A DNA stretch of 64,000 nucleotides from Bradyrhizobium sp. CCGB01 (GCF_024199795.1 NZ_JANADK010000001.1:7998001-8062000), one strand, 5' to 3'. Positions 34,216 to 45,665 are shown, counted from the stretch's first letter. Notes: generated from the letters alone by a model not told the origin. Program-made: numbers and translations.

Positions 34216-34304
34216 CCGGCTATTTTGCTTCGCGATGCAAAGCGCGCTGGCCATACACGGATGATGTGTCTTCGCATCGCCGGCGCGCGGCGGAAAATAG
34301 CCGG
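34216..34304. repeat. Nested inverted repeats upstream of DUF2493
   Basis: CCGGCTATTTT (34216-34226) pairs perfectly with AAAATAGCCGG (34294-34304). Inside it, GCGATGCAAAG (34232-34242) pairs with CTTCGCATCGC (34270-34280) with one mismatch. A last ACAC/GTGT pair lies at the tip. The whole 89-base unit can fold as one long imperfect stem. It lies in the 334-base gene-free gap between the Toprim and DUF2493 genes, which holds nothing else that I recognise. Confidence 0.65.
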
Positions 34305-34428
34305 ACGCAGCCATTGCCGGCCCAGGCCGCTTGCCGTCCGATCGCTCTAGAAGGCCGAGGTCGCGGCCTCTTCCGGTATTGGCCTCGCCCATGACCGAGC
34401 TGTCACGGTCGATCGAACCTTCGTGACC

Positions 34429-35490
34429 TTATTCCGCCGGCACCGTCGACGAATGCAAAAATCTGACGACGTCCTCCGGCGCAAGCTGAATCCGCAAGGC
34501 CGCTTGGAGACCATCAAGACCGAAGACGTGCAGATCTTCGTTAAAATCGCCCAGCCGTGGCGACAAGGCGATCGCTTCAATGCCGGCGTCTGCTGCGCGC
34601 TGGGTCAGAATGGTCTGCGCCATATCTCCGGCGGTATCGGCGTCGCGGGCGATATAGAGCCGACGCAAGCCCGGCGGTAGCACCATCGCTGAGAGGTGAT
34701 TGGCCGACAGTGCAGCGGCCATCGGCATCGTCGGCAGCACGCAGCGCAGCGACAGCATGGTCTCGATACCCTCCCCGGCAGCAAGCACGTCGTCCGACAT
34801 TCCGAACCGAACCGCGTTGCCAAGTAGGTTGCCCATGGCCCGTCGTGGCGTGTCGATCGGCGCCTTGCCGAGTCTAATGCGGTCAAAGCCGTGCGGATCG
34901 AGCCAGGTGCGGTGCACGCCGGTAATCCTGCCATCGAGATCCGTGACGCGAGCGATCATCGCCGGCCAGATCTCGGTCGGCAGGTGCTCGTCCGGCCGAT
35001 AGTAGCAGCGTGGATGAAACCGCAGGCTGCCACCATGGTGCACGCGGGCTATTCCGCGCCCCTGCAGATAGGTTTCGACCACGGTCCCCTCGATCGGGCT
35101 GGATACTGCAAAGAGCCGACGGGCGGCCTCTTGCGATCCGGCCGGTGCTGCCGGAGCGACGGGCTTTGAGACGAACTTCGGTTCAGCGCGAGGCAATTTC
35201 AAGAAGCGTCTTGCCTCCGCGGTCACCTCGCGGAAGTCGTGCAATCCCAGGCTTTCGCGGATGACATCGAGGAGATCGCCATGCTCGCCGGTCGCCGCGT
35301 CCGTCCATTTGCCGGCAGGCCCCTTTGGCGATTCCTGGAGCCGCACGAACATCGAGCGGCCGGGCGTGTTGTGGACGTCGCCGACCACCCAGTACCTCCC
35401 CGCCCGTCTGCCATTGGAAAGATAGTGTCGGCACACCGCTTCGGCATCGCGCGCGAGACGATGTACTAGGTCGGAGGCATCGCGCGGCAT
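34429..35490 (-). CDS. DUF7146/Toprim domain protein
   Basis: The 353-residue protein has an N-terminal primase-like zinc-less region (DLVHRLARDAEAVCRHYLSN, GRYWVVGDVHNTPGRSMFVR) and a Toprim domain. The acidic Toprim motifs are VLAAGEGIETMLSLR (Glu) and LRRLYIARDADTAGDMAQTI (DxD). Proteins like this accompany strawberry-notch helicases in rhizobial ICEs and are thought to act on DNA during transfer or replication. Its start overlaps the helicase stop by one base. Confidence 0.9.
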   Translation of the reverse strand: MPRDASDLVHRLARDAEAVCRHYLSNGRRAGRYWVVGDVHNTPGRSMFVRLQESPKGPAGKWTDAATGEHGDLLDVIRESLGLHDFREVTAEARRFLKLPRAEPKFVSKPVAPAAPAGSQEAARRLFAVSSPIEGTVVETYLQGRGIARVHHGGSLRFHPRCYYRPDEHLPTEIWPAMIARVTDLDGRITGVHRTWLDPHGFDRIRLGKAPIDTPRRAMGNLLGNAVRFGMSDDVLAAGEGIETMLSLRCVLPTMPMAAALSANHLSAMVLPPGLRRLYIARDADTAGDMAQTILTQRAADAGIEAIALSPRLGDFNEDLHVFGLDGLQAALRIQLAPEDVVRFLHSSTVPAE

Positions 35491-38400
35491 CAGGCGGCCT
35501 CCCGCTCACTGACGCGCGCGACCGGATACTGCTCGAGCACCTTCGCCAGGATCTCGACACCGCTCGCGTCGGTCGGCACGAACATGCGCAGCTTCCAGGA
35601 GATGTTCTCTCCGAAGAGGCCGTAGGCGCGCAGCCGATCGCGCACCGTGTCCCTGAATCCGGACAGTTCGACGCGGAGTGTACCCATCACCCGGACACGA
35701 CGAAGCTGGAGCCCCTCCGCAAGCTCGAGGACGGTCCGCCCCTCCATCAGCGCTGCAAAGGCGGCGTCCGGAATCAGCGCTGGCGCGTCAGCCGCAAGGA
35801 CGTTCGCAACCCAGGTCGCCGAGACCTTGCGGCCGATGATGCGCTCGCCCGCATCGGTCTGGAGCCGATAGACCCGCGTCGACTCGTTCGGCAGCCGCTT
35901 CAAGATGGGCAGCAACAAGCCGGCGACGACGTTAATCGTGCGTTCCGTGAACTCGGGGACCTCGGCAAGCTCCGCCAGCCAGGCTGCGGCGAAGCCATCA
36001 CGGTCGGCCTCGACCCAATGGCTTTCCGCCATCATTTTGAGGAAGACGCTGTGCTGCTCCATGGGGCGGATCAGGCGCACGCGCCGCTCGATCTCGCCGT
36101 CATCAAGCATGAAGCTCGGAGCCGGAAGCTGGACGGCGGCACGGCCCGATCGCTCATTGATCAAGAGGACGGCACGATCGTCGGAACGACGAGCAAGAGC
36201 ATCATCAAGGCTCACGGGATGATTGCGCTGGCGCTGGGCGATCGTGAGAAGTCGGGTTTCGGCACCAGTGCCGGGATGGACATAGATCGTCCGCCGGTCT
36301 GTGACCACAAAACTCTCCGCGCGGGGCGTTTCCAGCCCGACGTCGTAGGTGCCGGATGCAACCGCACCCTCGATCCGAGCGCTCAATAGCTGCTCGAAGG
36401 CGGTGAACAGGATATTCTGAAGCTCGATCGTGAGCGCCAGCAACCTGTTCAGGAACGTCGTGATCGGCGGCAGGTCATCCCTGAGCCCATTGGCATCCGT
36501 TAGCTTCAAGCCGGTCGCATCCTCGAACCTTTCGAGCAAACAGCTCTCGACCTTGCCGCGCGCCAGCAGCGTGTAGAGTTGGCGCAACGCATCGCGGCCA
36601 TACTGGCTCTCTAGATTGTCTTCGGGCCGGAACAGGCCCTGCCCTCCGGTCTGGCGCTGGCCGCGCGTAATGGCTCCCAACATGTCGAGCCGGCGGGCAA
36701 TGGTGCTCAAGAAGCGCTTTTCGGCCTTCACGTCGGTCGCGATCGGCCGAAACAGCGGCGGCTGCGCCTGGTTGGTCCGGTTCGTGCGGCCGAGGCCCTG
36801 GATCGCGGCGTCGGCCTTCCAGCCGGGCTCGAGCAAATAGTGGACCCGCAAGCGGCGATTGCAGGCCGACAGCTCGGCATGGTAGCTCCTGCCCGTGCCG
36901 CCCGCATCGGAGAACACGAGGATCCGCTTGACGTCGTCCATGAACGCCGAGGTCTCGGAAAGGTTGGCCGAACCGACCCGGTTTTCGACGACCAGCCGCT
37001 CGCCATTACGAACGATGCGGCGTGAGCGGCCGGTGACTTCCGCGACCATGTCGGTGCCGAAGCGCTGGATCACCTGATCCAGCGCACCCGGGACCGGCGG
37101 CAGCGAGACGAGCTTTTCGATGAGACGGTCCCGGCGAGCGACAGCCTCCCGGCTCTCAACGGGCTGACCGTCACGATAGACAGGCCGGGAGCAGAGGTTG
37201 CCCTCCTGGCCGGTGAAGGGCTCGTAAAGCTGGACCGGAAAGGAATGGGCGAGATAGTCGAGCACACATTCGGGTGGGGTGATATCGACCTGGACGTCGT
37301 CCCACTCCTCAGTCGGAATCTCGGCGAGCCGGCGCTCCATCAGCGCCTCGCCGGTCGAGACGATCTGGATGACGGCGGCGTGGCCGGCGTCAAGATCGCG
37401 TTCGATCGAGCGGATCAGCGACGGCGTCTTCATCGAGGTCAGAAGGTGGCCAAAGAAGCGCTGCTTGGCGCTCTCGAAGGCCGATCGCGCGGCGGATTTG
37501 GCCTGGCCGTTCGACGTGCCGGTCTCGCCGGTGATTTTCGCGGCCCGCATTGCGGCATCGAGATTGTTATGGATGACGCTGAACGCGCCGGCATAGGCGT
37601 CATAGATGCGTACCTGCTCCGGCGTGAGCTGGTGCTCGATGAGTTCGTACTCGACGCCCTCGTAAGAGAGCGAGCGGGCCGCGTAGAGACCGAGCGCCTT
37701 AAGGTCGCGCGCCAGAACTTCCATGGCCGCAACGCCGCCCTCCTCGATCGCTTCGACGAACTCGGCACGTGTGGCAAATGGGAAATCGTCGCCGCCCCAC
37801 AAACCCAACCACTGAGCGTAGGCCAGATTGTGCACGGTGGTGGCACCGGTTGCCGACACATAGACGACGCGGGCATTCGACACGGCGTGCTGGAGCCTCA
37901 GGCCGGCACGCCCCTGCTGAGAGGCTGCCTGGTCGCCGCGCTCGCCCTTCTGGCCTGCCGCGTTCTGCATCGCGTGGCTCTCATCGAAGACGATCACTCC
38001 GTCGAATTCGGAGCCCAACCATTCAACGATCTGCCGAACGCGCGAAAGCTTTTCGCCGCGCTCGTCGGTGCGCAGCGTAGCGTAGGTGGTGAATAGGACG
38101 CCTTCCGAAAGTCCGATCTGCGTGCCCTGGCGAAAACGTGACAGCGGCGTGACGAGCAACCGCTCCATGCCGAGCGCGGACCAGTCGCGCTGTGCATCCT
38201 CGATCAACTTGTCGGACTTGCTGATCCAGAGTGCGCGGCGTCGACCCTTGAGCCAGTTGTCGAGCAGGATGCCGGCGACTTGGCGTCCCTTGCCCGCGCC
38301 GGTGCCGTCACCCAAAAACCAGTTCCGGCGAAAGCGGACGGCATTCTCTGCGTCGTCGCGCGCGGCCGCGACAACTTCAGAAGTTGCATCGATCGTCCAG

Positions 38401-39786
38401 GAGCCCGCGAGGAATTCGGAATGCGCCTCGCCGGCATAGATGACGCTCTCAAGCTGGGCCTCCGGCAGGATGCCATCCGCCACGAGACTGGCTGGCAGAT
38501 GCGGCCGATAGGATGGCCTTGGCGGCGCGACAGATGCCATTGCAGCCGACTGCACAAGCTTGGTCGGATGCGCGCGCGCCCCCGGAATACGGATCGACCG
38601 CAATCCGCATTCCTCATAAAGCGCATCCGTAAGCTTGGCGCCTTCCGGCGGCGACCACTCGACCGTCTCGTACGAAAGTTCGACGCCTTCTTGCGCGGCG
38701 CCGCCGGAAGTAGAGTGCGGACATGGTGCAGAGGCGCCGAGGAATCGTGACATCGGAGGGCGCCTGGCGACTTTGATCACGATTGGGGCGGCAACAGCCA
38801 GCCTCGGAGGCACATGCTGGGTCACCCCACCGAGCAAGGTAGCGACATCGCCGGCCAAGCCGAGCGGAGCCGGAAAAACGTTCGGGTCTGCCGCGTGCTG
38901 CTTGTCGATGACAAGCAGCCGTGTGTCGATGCGTGTTCCGTGTTTCGCGCAGACGGCTCCATCGATGGCGGCAGAAAACACTTCCTGGAGGTGAACGAAG
39001 GCATCTCGCCATGCCGGATTGTCCGGCGCAAAACTTGCGCCGGTGATGGCGACCAGACGCCCACCGTCGCAAAGACGTGCCAAGGCTGAGCCGATGTGCC
39101 GGAGCGCCGCGTCCGCCATCCGTCGATCGACGTTCGCCAATGCGGAGAACGGCGGGTTCATTAGGACGATGCTCGGGACGACACACGTATCGAGGTGATC
39201 ATCGATCTGGACGGCGTCGAACCGCGTCACCTTAACGTTGGCAAACAGATGATCGAGCAACGCCGCAACTCGTTCAGTATCAGGTCGCTGCCGGCGAGCT
39301 CGGCGAAGATGGCGAGCAAGCCTGTCCCCGCGGACGGCTTCAGAACGCAGTCGGCGGGTGTAATCGTGGCTGCGGTACATGCGGCCAGCCCAGCGAGATT
39401 GGCGTCGAGAATTGTTGAAGCAGCTGGCTGTCCTCGGAACGCCGCGTGTGGGTCGGCAGGAGACTGGCGACTCTCGCGAGCATCGGCAGCATCGCGGCCG
39501 TTGAGCCAGCCTTGGTCCGGATGGCCGGACCGAACTTGCGAAGGAATAGAACGGTGGCCGCCTCGCAGGTGTCATAGGCGGTCTTCCAATTCCAGGCACC
39601 GGCCGCGTCCGAGGCGCCGAAGGCAGCCTCCATGGCGCCACGCAGGACCGCGGCATTGATGCTCCGGCCGCGTTCGAGATCGGTCAAGAGCTGTCGCGCA
39701 GCCCTGACTGCAGCGGCGGTGATAGCTGCAGCGGCACGCATCGAGAGCGGCGCAGCGACAGCGCCGCCGGCGAGAGATTCGGTCAT
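35490..39786 (-). pseudogene. Methyltransferase-strawberry notch helicase, N-terminus frameshifted
   Basis: The gene starts at the ATG at 39786 (MTESLAGGAVAAPLSMRAAA). After RRSEDSQLLQQFSTPISLGW a missing base moves TPADCVLKPSAGTGLLAIFA, the SAM-binding motif, to another frame. A second indel after ILNEL moves on to the long frame. That frame carries VVPSIVLMNPPFSALANVDR (NPPF), Walker A WFLGDGTGAGKGRQVAGILL, EFDGVIVFDESHAMQNAAGQ (DESH) and a Helicase_C_4 region with GLGRTNRTNQAQPPLFRPIA. From about 39240 to 35490 the frame is open. Either the gene is broken or two bases are miscalled. Confidence 0.8.
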
Positions 39787-39891
39787 GGGGATTTCTTTCG
39801 GAGAGCAGGAACGGGTCGAACCGCCCGGCGCTCTCACCACCATGGCGATTCAAACCCTTCCCGGCCCCACTCATGCTCTCAACCCTTCCCA

Positions 39892-39924
39892 ATAAAAATG
39901 GGACCGGTGCTGGGCACCGGTCCC
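39892..39924 (-). terminator. Strong intrinsic terminator after ParB
   Basis: GGGACCGGTGC and GCACCGGTCCC form an 11-base perfect stem with a three-base loop. On the minus strand it is followed by ATTTTTATT, an intrinsic terminator tail. It lies about 40 bases beyond the ParB stop codon and before the helicase gene, so it should separate the two transcripts. Confidence 0.8.
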
Positions 39925-39964
39925 CCAAGCAACTGCAGGACAGCCGGAGCCAGCCCTTATGCTG

Positions 39965-42073
39965 TCACTCAGCCGCGTCGAGCTGTTGCGGATGCTCGTC
40001 GCTGCCGTTCTCCGGCTCCTCCTCGCCAGCGAGGAATTGTGGCAGCGGCCCGCTTCGCCTTCCGGCTCCACCGAAGACGGGCTGGCATCGACAAGACGCA
40101 GCGGCTCCGGCAACCAGCCCGAGCCATCCAGGAGACGCTCGGCCTCCTTGGCCATGTCGGCCTTCTTCAGATGGTCGATCAGTTGCGCCGACGACTCGCC
40201 CATGGCTTCCCGCACCGCCTCCAGAATGCGAGGCTTAGTGACTCGGCCGAGATAGTTGTCGACGGTCAGTCTCCAACCAGCCTGCACCATGTCGAGTCCG
40301 GCACCGCGCGCTAGCACGTTGGCCTGGTCGAGACGCGTGCGGACGCGGGGGCTGAGACGCGGCCCTGATTGTAACGATTGGCCGGCTCATAGACGGCGTT
40401 GACCGCAAATGATGCACAATGCGCAAACAGCGATGTCTGTGCACCACCATCGAGAGCCGTCAGCGCATCCCAGAGATCGTTCTCGCTCTTCGGCAACCGA
40501 GCCTTCCACGCCTCATGCCGCACCTCGACAGCCTTAGCCGAGGCGCTTTCCCTCAGCCCCGGAGCTTGAGCGGGAAAGGCTGGCGTGCGCAGCCCTATCT
40601 CAAGGCAGCTCCGGACGAAGCAAACCGGTAAAAGGCCGTCAGCACGAAGTTGTGCAGCACCGCCTGGAACGCGATCGCAGGATTTTCGGCCAGCGCATCC
40701 CGCAATGCCAGCGTACGGTGCGCCGTTAGTTCGATGATGAGCCGATCTGGCAATGGCCTTGCCGGGTCTTCATCATCCTCCTCGGCTTCGGTCGATACGC
40801 CTGCGACCGAGATCGCTCTACGCGTTGCGGAACCACCAGCTTCCTGCCCTTAAGTCGACGACGTGTCGGTGCCCGGCTCGACATCGAGACCGGTCGCAGG
40901 CGCCTGATCCTCAGGCCGGACATAGCCTCGATCGACGGAAGCCCGTCTTTCGGAATCGATAATGACGAAGACGTCGGCCCGAGCAATCTCTGCCGGATCG
41001 TGAGTCTCAGGCCGGTCTTCGAGTGCCAGCAGCGCCGCCTCGATCGGGCCGAGACGCTGGTCGACCTCTTCGGGCAGTTCATCCGCATCCTGATATTCGG
41101 TTTCGAGCTTCGCCTGCTCGGCGTTGAGAGCGTCGATGGTGGCCTGCTCCTCGGAGGTGAGATCGACAGGTTGGCCTTCCAGCTCGCGCAGGCCTGTTGT
41201 GTGGCCGTAGGGGGAGTCAACGGCGACTGAGATCCATTTCCATCCCTCCGCACCAATTGCTTCCGCCTCGGCTTTCAGCTTCTCGGTAACAAGACGGTCG
41301 AGCAGAGCCACGTCCTGAACCCAACCGCCATCATCGTGCTCGGACAGGTCGCGCAAAACGCTGTCGCCCGCCTGCTCGTAAGCTTTGAGCCCAATGAACT
41401 GCACGCGGCGATCGGATGCCCGCGCGGTATTTTCGGTCAGCATCCACCAAATTTTATAGGGTTCATCGTAGCCCGAGCGGCTGACATTCTCCCAGACCTG
41501 TTCCTGCCGCGTCTGATCTGCGGAGACAGAAAAGGCCATGAGCTGTTCGAGTGTCGTGCCGTCTTCGGCATAGATGTCATGCAGCTTTGGCGACACGGAC
41601 GCCAGCCGGAGGCGTTGCTTCACGACGGCCGGCGCTACGAAGTGCCGAGCGGCGATGTCTTCCTCGGACATGCCGGCGCCACTCAAGGTCTGGAAGGCTC
41701 GGAACTGATCGAGCGGATGAAGGCCTACCCGCTAGTCGTTCTCTGCAAGCGAGTCGTCTTCCGCGATGCCGCCATCGCGCACGACACAAGGAACGACCTG
41801 GGTCTTGGCCATGCGCTTCTGCTTCACGAGAAAGCTCCAACGCGCGATAGCGCCTGCCGCCCGGCACCTCGAACATGCCGGTCTCATTACCTTCCGCGTC
41901 TACAACCCCCCGCACATTGAGACTTTGCAGGAGCGTCCTCTGGGCGATGCTTTCCGCGAGTTGCTCGATCAAAATTCGCCTTCACGCGCCGAACGTTCGA
42001 CTGGCTGAGCACCAGCTTGTTGAACGGAATGTCGCGAGGGTGACAGGGTGATCTTTTGGACAGCCTTCGTCAT
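39965..42073 (-). pseudogene. parB: ParB/RepB/Spo0J-like partition protein, multiple frameshifts
   Basis: The expected product of about 700 residues can be followed in pieces. These are MTKAVQKITLSPSR, then DIPFNKLVLSQSNVRRVKA, IEQLAESIAQRTLLQSLNVR and FEVPGGRRYRALEL, MSEEDIAARHFVAPAVVKQR with SPKLHDIYAEDGTTLEQLMA, a C-terminal ENPAIAFQAVLHNFVLTAFY, YLGRVTKPRILEAVREAMGE and a final GSDEHPQQLDAAE. The pieces alternate between frames, implying six or more indels. The longest open part is 40850-41686. The ParB nuclease-like and HTH domains are recognisable but cannot be made as one chain. DNA-binding activity is unlikely. Confidence 0.8.
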
Positions 42074-42077
42074 GTCG

Positions 42078-42125
42078 ATTCTCCACGCCGGGCGGCCGGA
42101 GCCTCTCTCTCGGCCTCCAACCCGT
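42078..42125 (-). promoter_or_regulatory. Leader sequence shared with ArdC (copy before ParB)
   Basis: On the plus strand the 48 bases next to the ParB start (gattctccacgccgggcggc, then cggagcctctctctcggcct, ccaacccg) align with the bases next to the ArdC start. About 38 of 48 positions are identical and both copies lie at the same distance from the ATG. A duplicated leader points to shared regulation of the two genes. Confidence 0.55.
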
Positions 42126-42175
42126 CGCGAAAATGCCCCCCTCTCACTCTCGAGCCTGCCGTGACCGAGCAGACC

Positions 42176-43132
42176 TCAGGCCGCTTCCTGATCCGCTCTC
42201 TCCACCGTCATGTCGACAATCCGTTCCGGCAAGAATCCAAGGAGATAGTCCGCAACCTTGCTGGCCTGCGAAGCGGCACGCACGATCGCGCGATTGTCCT
42301 CGCGCAGCACCTCGAGCCAAGAGCCGATGTAGTCGGCATGTCGCACCGTGGGCACGATGCCGAGCGAAGCGCAACCGAACGCAGATGAGATCTCCGCAAC
42401 CAGCTCCTCAAACGCGTACTTCCTGGTCCCGTAGCTGCCCGACAAGTCGCGGTTGAGACGTGACGGATGGCCGCTGGCATGCGCCAGCTCATGCAGGGCC
42501 GTTCGATGCCAATTGATCGGCTCGAAATAGGCTTGCGGTGGCGGCACCTGCACATAGTCTTCTGCTGGCACATAGAATGCGCGATTGCCGCCGATCCGGA
42601 AGTCGATGCCAGTCGCCTTGATGAGCTTTTCGACCTGGGGCTCGATCAGGCCTGGCGGCGGAGGCGGCGCCGTCGTTGCGATCTCAGAAGGCAGGCCATT
42701 GCACTGATCGGTGTTGAAGACCGTGAAGCGCTTGAGAAATGCAACGGCCTGTGCTTCCTCACCGTTCTCGCTCGCGCGCCGCTTTTCGTCGACCGGCACA
42801 AAGCGGTCGGCAAAAACAACCGTAGTTCCGCGCTCGCCCTTGCGGACGTGACCGCCGAGCGACAGTGCTTGGCGGAAGGTAAGCCAGCTTTGACCTGTGA
42901 ATGCGCGCTCAGTGGCGGCTCCCCAGAGAATTAGAATGTTGATGCCACTGTATTGGCGGCCAGTCGCAGCGCTTTTCGGCAACGCCAAGGGCGCCTTCGC
43001 CGCCGCGGCGCCCCATGGCTGCACCCACGGCACTCGGCCGGCTTCTAGCTCGGCGATGATCTTGTTGGTGATTTCGTCATAAAGATTTGCCCGGTCCTCA
43101 CCGGTGCGCACCCGAGAACACTGTCTGGACAT
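42176..43132 (-). CDS. ArdC-like antirestriction protein (DUF1738, zincin)
   Basis: Starting at the ATG at 43132 (MSRQCSRVRTGEDRANLYDE), the product has 318 residues. The N-terminal ArdC single-strand DNA-binding domain shows ITNKIIAELEAGRVPWVQPW and GRQYSGINILILWGAATERA. The C-terminal MPTase domain has HRTALHELAHASGHPSRLNR, with the metalloprotease HExxH as HELAH, and YAFEELVAEISSAFGCASLG. ArdC proteins protect incoming single-stranded DNA from host restriction in early transfer. The family length is normal and the frame is open. Confidence 0.93.
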   Translation of the reverse strand: MSRQCSRVRTGEDRANLYDEITNKIIAELEAGRVPWVQPWGAAAAKAPLALPKSAATGRQYSGINILILWGAATERAFTGQSWLTFRQALSLGGHVRKGERGTTVVFADRFVPVDEKRRASENGEEAQAVAFLKRFTVFNTDQCNGLPSEIATTAPPPPPGLIEPQVEKLIKATGIDFRIGGNRAFYVPAEDYVQVPPPQAYFEPINWHRTALHELAHASGHPSRLNRDLSGSYGTRKYAFEELVAEISSAFGCASLGIVPTVRHADYIGSWLEVLREDNRAIVRAASQASKVADYLLGFLPERIVDMTVERADQEAA

Positions 43133-43136
43133 CGCG

Positions 43137-43185
43137 GATCTCCGCGACGGGCGCCGCGAGCCTCTCTCGCAGCCTGTAACCCGGC
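43137..43185 (-). promoter_or_regulatory. Leader sequence shared with ParB (copy before ArdC)
   Basis: On the plus strand this is gatctccgcgacgggcgccg, then cgagcctctctcgcagcctg, taacccg. It matches the leader at 42078-42125. The following 300 bases up to the IS110 start hold no gene. They contain a charged, GC-rich stretch with gagagagtgcg repeats, and I see nothing else. Confidence 0.55.
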
Positions 43186-43489
43186 ACGGCAAAGCCGCGC
43201 GAAACTCTTCCTCTCGGCCCCTCCGCGAGAGAGTGCGAAATCCACGATGCAGCCCGCTTCCCTCCGCTTCTTCATGGCTTTTGGAGTTGAGATGGCCAGG
43301 GCCGCAGGCCCTGGCGTGCGCCAATGGCGCATCGCCTCAGCGGAAAATGGCACCCGGAGAGCGTGAGCATAGCGACCCGAAGGGGCACGCGGGTCCGAGT
43401 GCAGCGACGAGATGAAGTAACCGGGCACCGGCCTCTCGGGCGCATAATACGTCGATCGATTCGCCCAAAAAGATGAACTGGAGATCCTG

Positions 43490-44528
43490 ATGAATTACTT
43501 CGCTGGACTCGACGTGTCTTTGAAGCGCACCGCGATCTGCATCGTTGATCGAGATGGAAATATCGTCCGGGAAGGAGTGACGGATACTGAACCCGAGGCG
43601 CTAATTTCCTGGCTGAAAAATACCCCGCCTCGCTCTGCGGCGCGTTGGGCTGGAGGCGGGTCAATGTTCTTCCTGGCTGCACAAGGGACTTTCGAAAGGC
43701 GGATTACCAGTTATTTGTGTTGAGACCCGGCACGCAAAGAGCGTGATGCAAGCTCAGACTGTGAAGACGGACCGCAACGATGCTCGTGCGCTTGCGCAAA
43801 TGATGCGAACAGGGTGGTTTAAGGCCGTCCACATCAAATCTGAAGATAGCCAAAAGCTACGAGCGTTGATGGGCAGTCGCCGGTGCCTACTCGACAAGCA
43901 ACGCGACCTCAACAATCATATTCGGGCGGCACTTCGAACCTTCGGATTCAAAGTGGGCCTTATCGGCCAAAGCCGCTTTGACGAACGTGTCCGCGGGCTG
44001 ATCGTGACTGACGGAGACTTACAGGCCCTCGTCGTTCCATTGCTCGAAGCCCGGCGCATGCTCGGCGAACAAGCACACGTGTTGACCCGCCTGATTGGGC
44101 GCCTGGTTCGGAGCGATGCTATTTGCCGCCGCTTCATGACAGTTCCTGGCGTTGGCCCGCTGACAGCATTGGCATTCAAGACGACCATCGATGACCCAGG
44201 CCGCTGTCGTAAATCACGGCATGTTGGCGTCCATCTTGGACTGACCCCAGGCAAATACGCATCTGGAGAGGTCGATTACAACGGGCGCATCACCCGATGT
44301 GGCGATGCCTTTGCTCGAGAACACCTCTTTGAAGCCGCGCACTCATTGATGGTCAACACCAGACGATGGTGCTCGTTAAAGGCATGGGGCATCCGCATCG
44401 CCAAGCGCAGTTCCATGAAAAATGCGCTGGTCGCGGTGGCTCGCAAAATATCCGTCATCCTGCACCGTATGTGGTGCGACGGCAGCGACTTCCGGTGGGA
44501 GAGATCGGAGGGCGCCGCGGCAGCCTGA
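43490..44528 (+). pseudogene. IS110-family transposase, one frameshift
   Basis: The N-terminus MNYFAGLDVSLKRTAICIVD is in one frame to about 43615. From 43644 the reading continues one base later with VGLEAGQCSSWLHKGLSKGG, then VICVETRHAKSVMQAQTVKT and DRNDARALAQMMRTGWFKAV. The Transposase_20 region follows (FMTVPGVGPLTALAFKTTID, VGVHLGLTPGKYASGEVDYN). A single indel separates the two parts, so the gene is dead unless the base is a sequencing error. It differs clearly from the intact IS110 at 23.6 kb. Confidence 0.88.
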
Positions 44529-45245
44529 CACCCGAATGAACTGATCAGCAGAACACGGCCGAAAGGCTGTCAAGGAGTCCGGCAGGACGAGGAATGGCGA
44601 GGGTGATAACCGGTCTGCAGCGCGAGCCGATCGCTCCGTGACTGCGCTCCCGAGATGGTCCCGCCACTTCTTCACGAACATCATCATGAGGCGGGAATCC
44701 CGACCTCGAAGAGAAGCGCGATCGCCGGATAGCTTTGACGCCACGGTAGGTTCGGAAGGTACAGCCACAATGCGGTAAGATCAGCTTTGGTACTTGACGT
44801 CCCAACCCCGGTTAGAGAAGACCGGTTAACAGCGGCACCCGGGAACGGGGCAGTGATAGCGATCGCCGAAGGCGAGCCCCTTTCCCGAGTGCCCCCGGCG
44901 AGGAGCTCCGCAGTGTTTGCGCGATGGATCGAAGCCGGATGGCCGAGACGCAAAAGCGGCTCGGTTCATATGTGGACGGCCCCCGACTTGCAAGGATTGG
45001 CTCTGGTAGCATGCTCGGATCGCTTGCGCTCATATGTCCGGTCTGTTTTCGGGTCTTGCGACCACCGGCCAAGATGGGCTTCGCGGACAGTGAGATCCAA
45101 ACACGAGAGCGGCATTTTTCTGCCGGTGAACCGAGCGGAGCATCTCACATGACCGGCTCGCGCCGAACGTACCACCTCTTCCTATCCTGCAAGTTCCGCC
45201 CTCAGCGTCAAACCTAAAGGTCTAGCGCCAAGCTCTGCATTTCGT
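44529..45245. other. Gene-free stretch between two IS110 remnants
   Basis: The reading frames here do not resemble proteins that I know, and none has a good start context. The region probably contains IS110 flanking DNA and scrambled insertion debris. No repeat longer than about ten bases stood out. Confidence 0.4.
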
Positions 45246-45665
45246 TTAGGCCTGGGTCGGCATCGGTATGACGCTGCCAGCAGGTCGATAATGCTCGCCA
45301 CTGACCATCAGTTTCCAGGCGATCCGCGCTAGCTTATTTGCCAACGCTATCGCGACCAGCTGCGGCGGCTTGCGCGCGATCATGTCTTTTAGCCAGGGCC
45401 AGGAGCGGCTCTCGCGTCGCCGCACATCTGCGATCACAGCCGTCGCGCCAGCGACCAAAACGGTTCGCAACATGCCGTCACCGGCGCGCGTAATCACGCC
45501 AAGCCGGTTTTTTCCGGCCGTTGAATGGTTCTTTGGTGTCAGGCCAAGCCACGCAGCGAAGTTTCTTGCGGACTTGAACCCACCTGCATCCACGACCTTG
45601 ATTGACAGCAGCGTCGCGCCAATCGGACCAATTCCTGGAATGGCCACCAGTCGTCGCTCATCTCG
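45246..45665 (-). pseudogene. IS110/IS1111-type transposase, C-terminal fragment
   Basis: About 139 residues are left, beginning DERRLVAIPGIGPIGATLLS and then AWLGLTPKNHSTAGKNRLGV, ITRAGDGMLRTVLVAGATAV. This is the Transposase_20 domain of IS110 family members of the IS1111 type. The DEDD catalytic half is absent, and the fragment starts abruptly at about 45665. Non-IS sequence follows directly, so the break marks a deletion edge. Confidence 0.85.

Noticed and set aside
35490..39656. A single 1388-residue protein starting at 39656
   Set aside because: The first 130 codons of that frame do not resemble the family, whereas other frames there encode the expected methyltransferase N-terminus; the gene really starts at 39786 with frameshifts.
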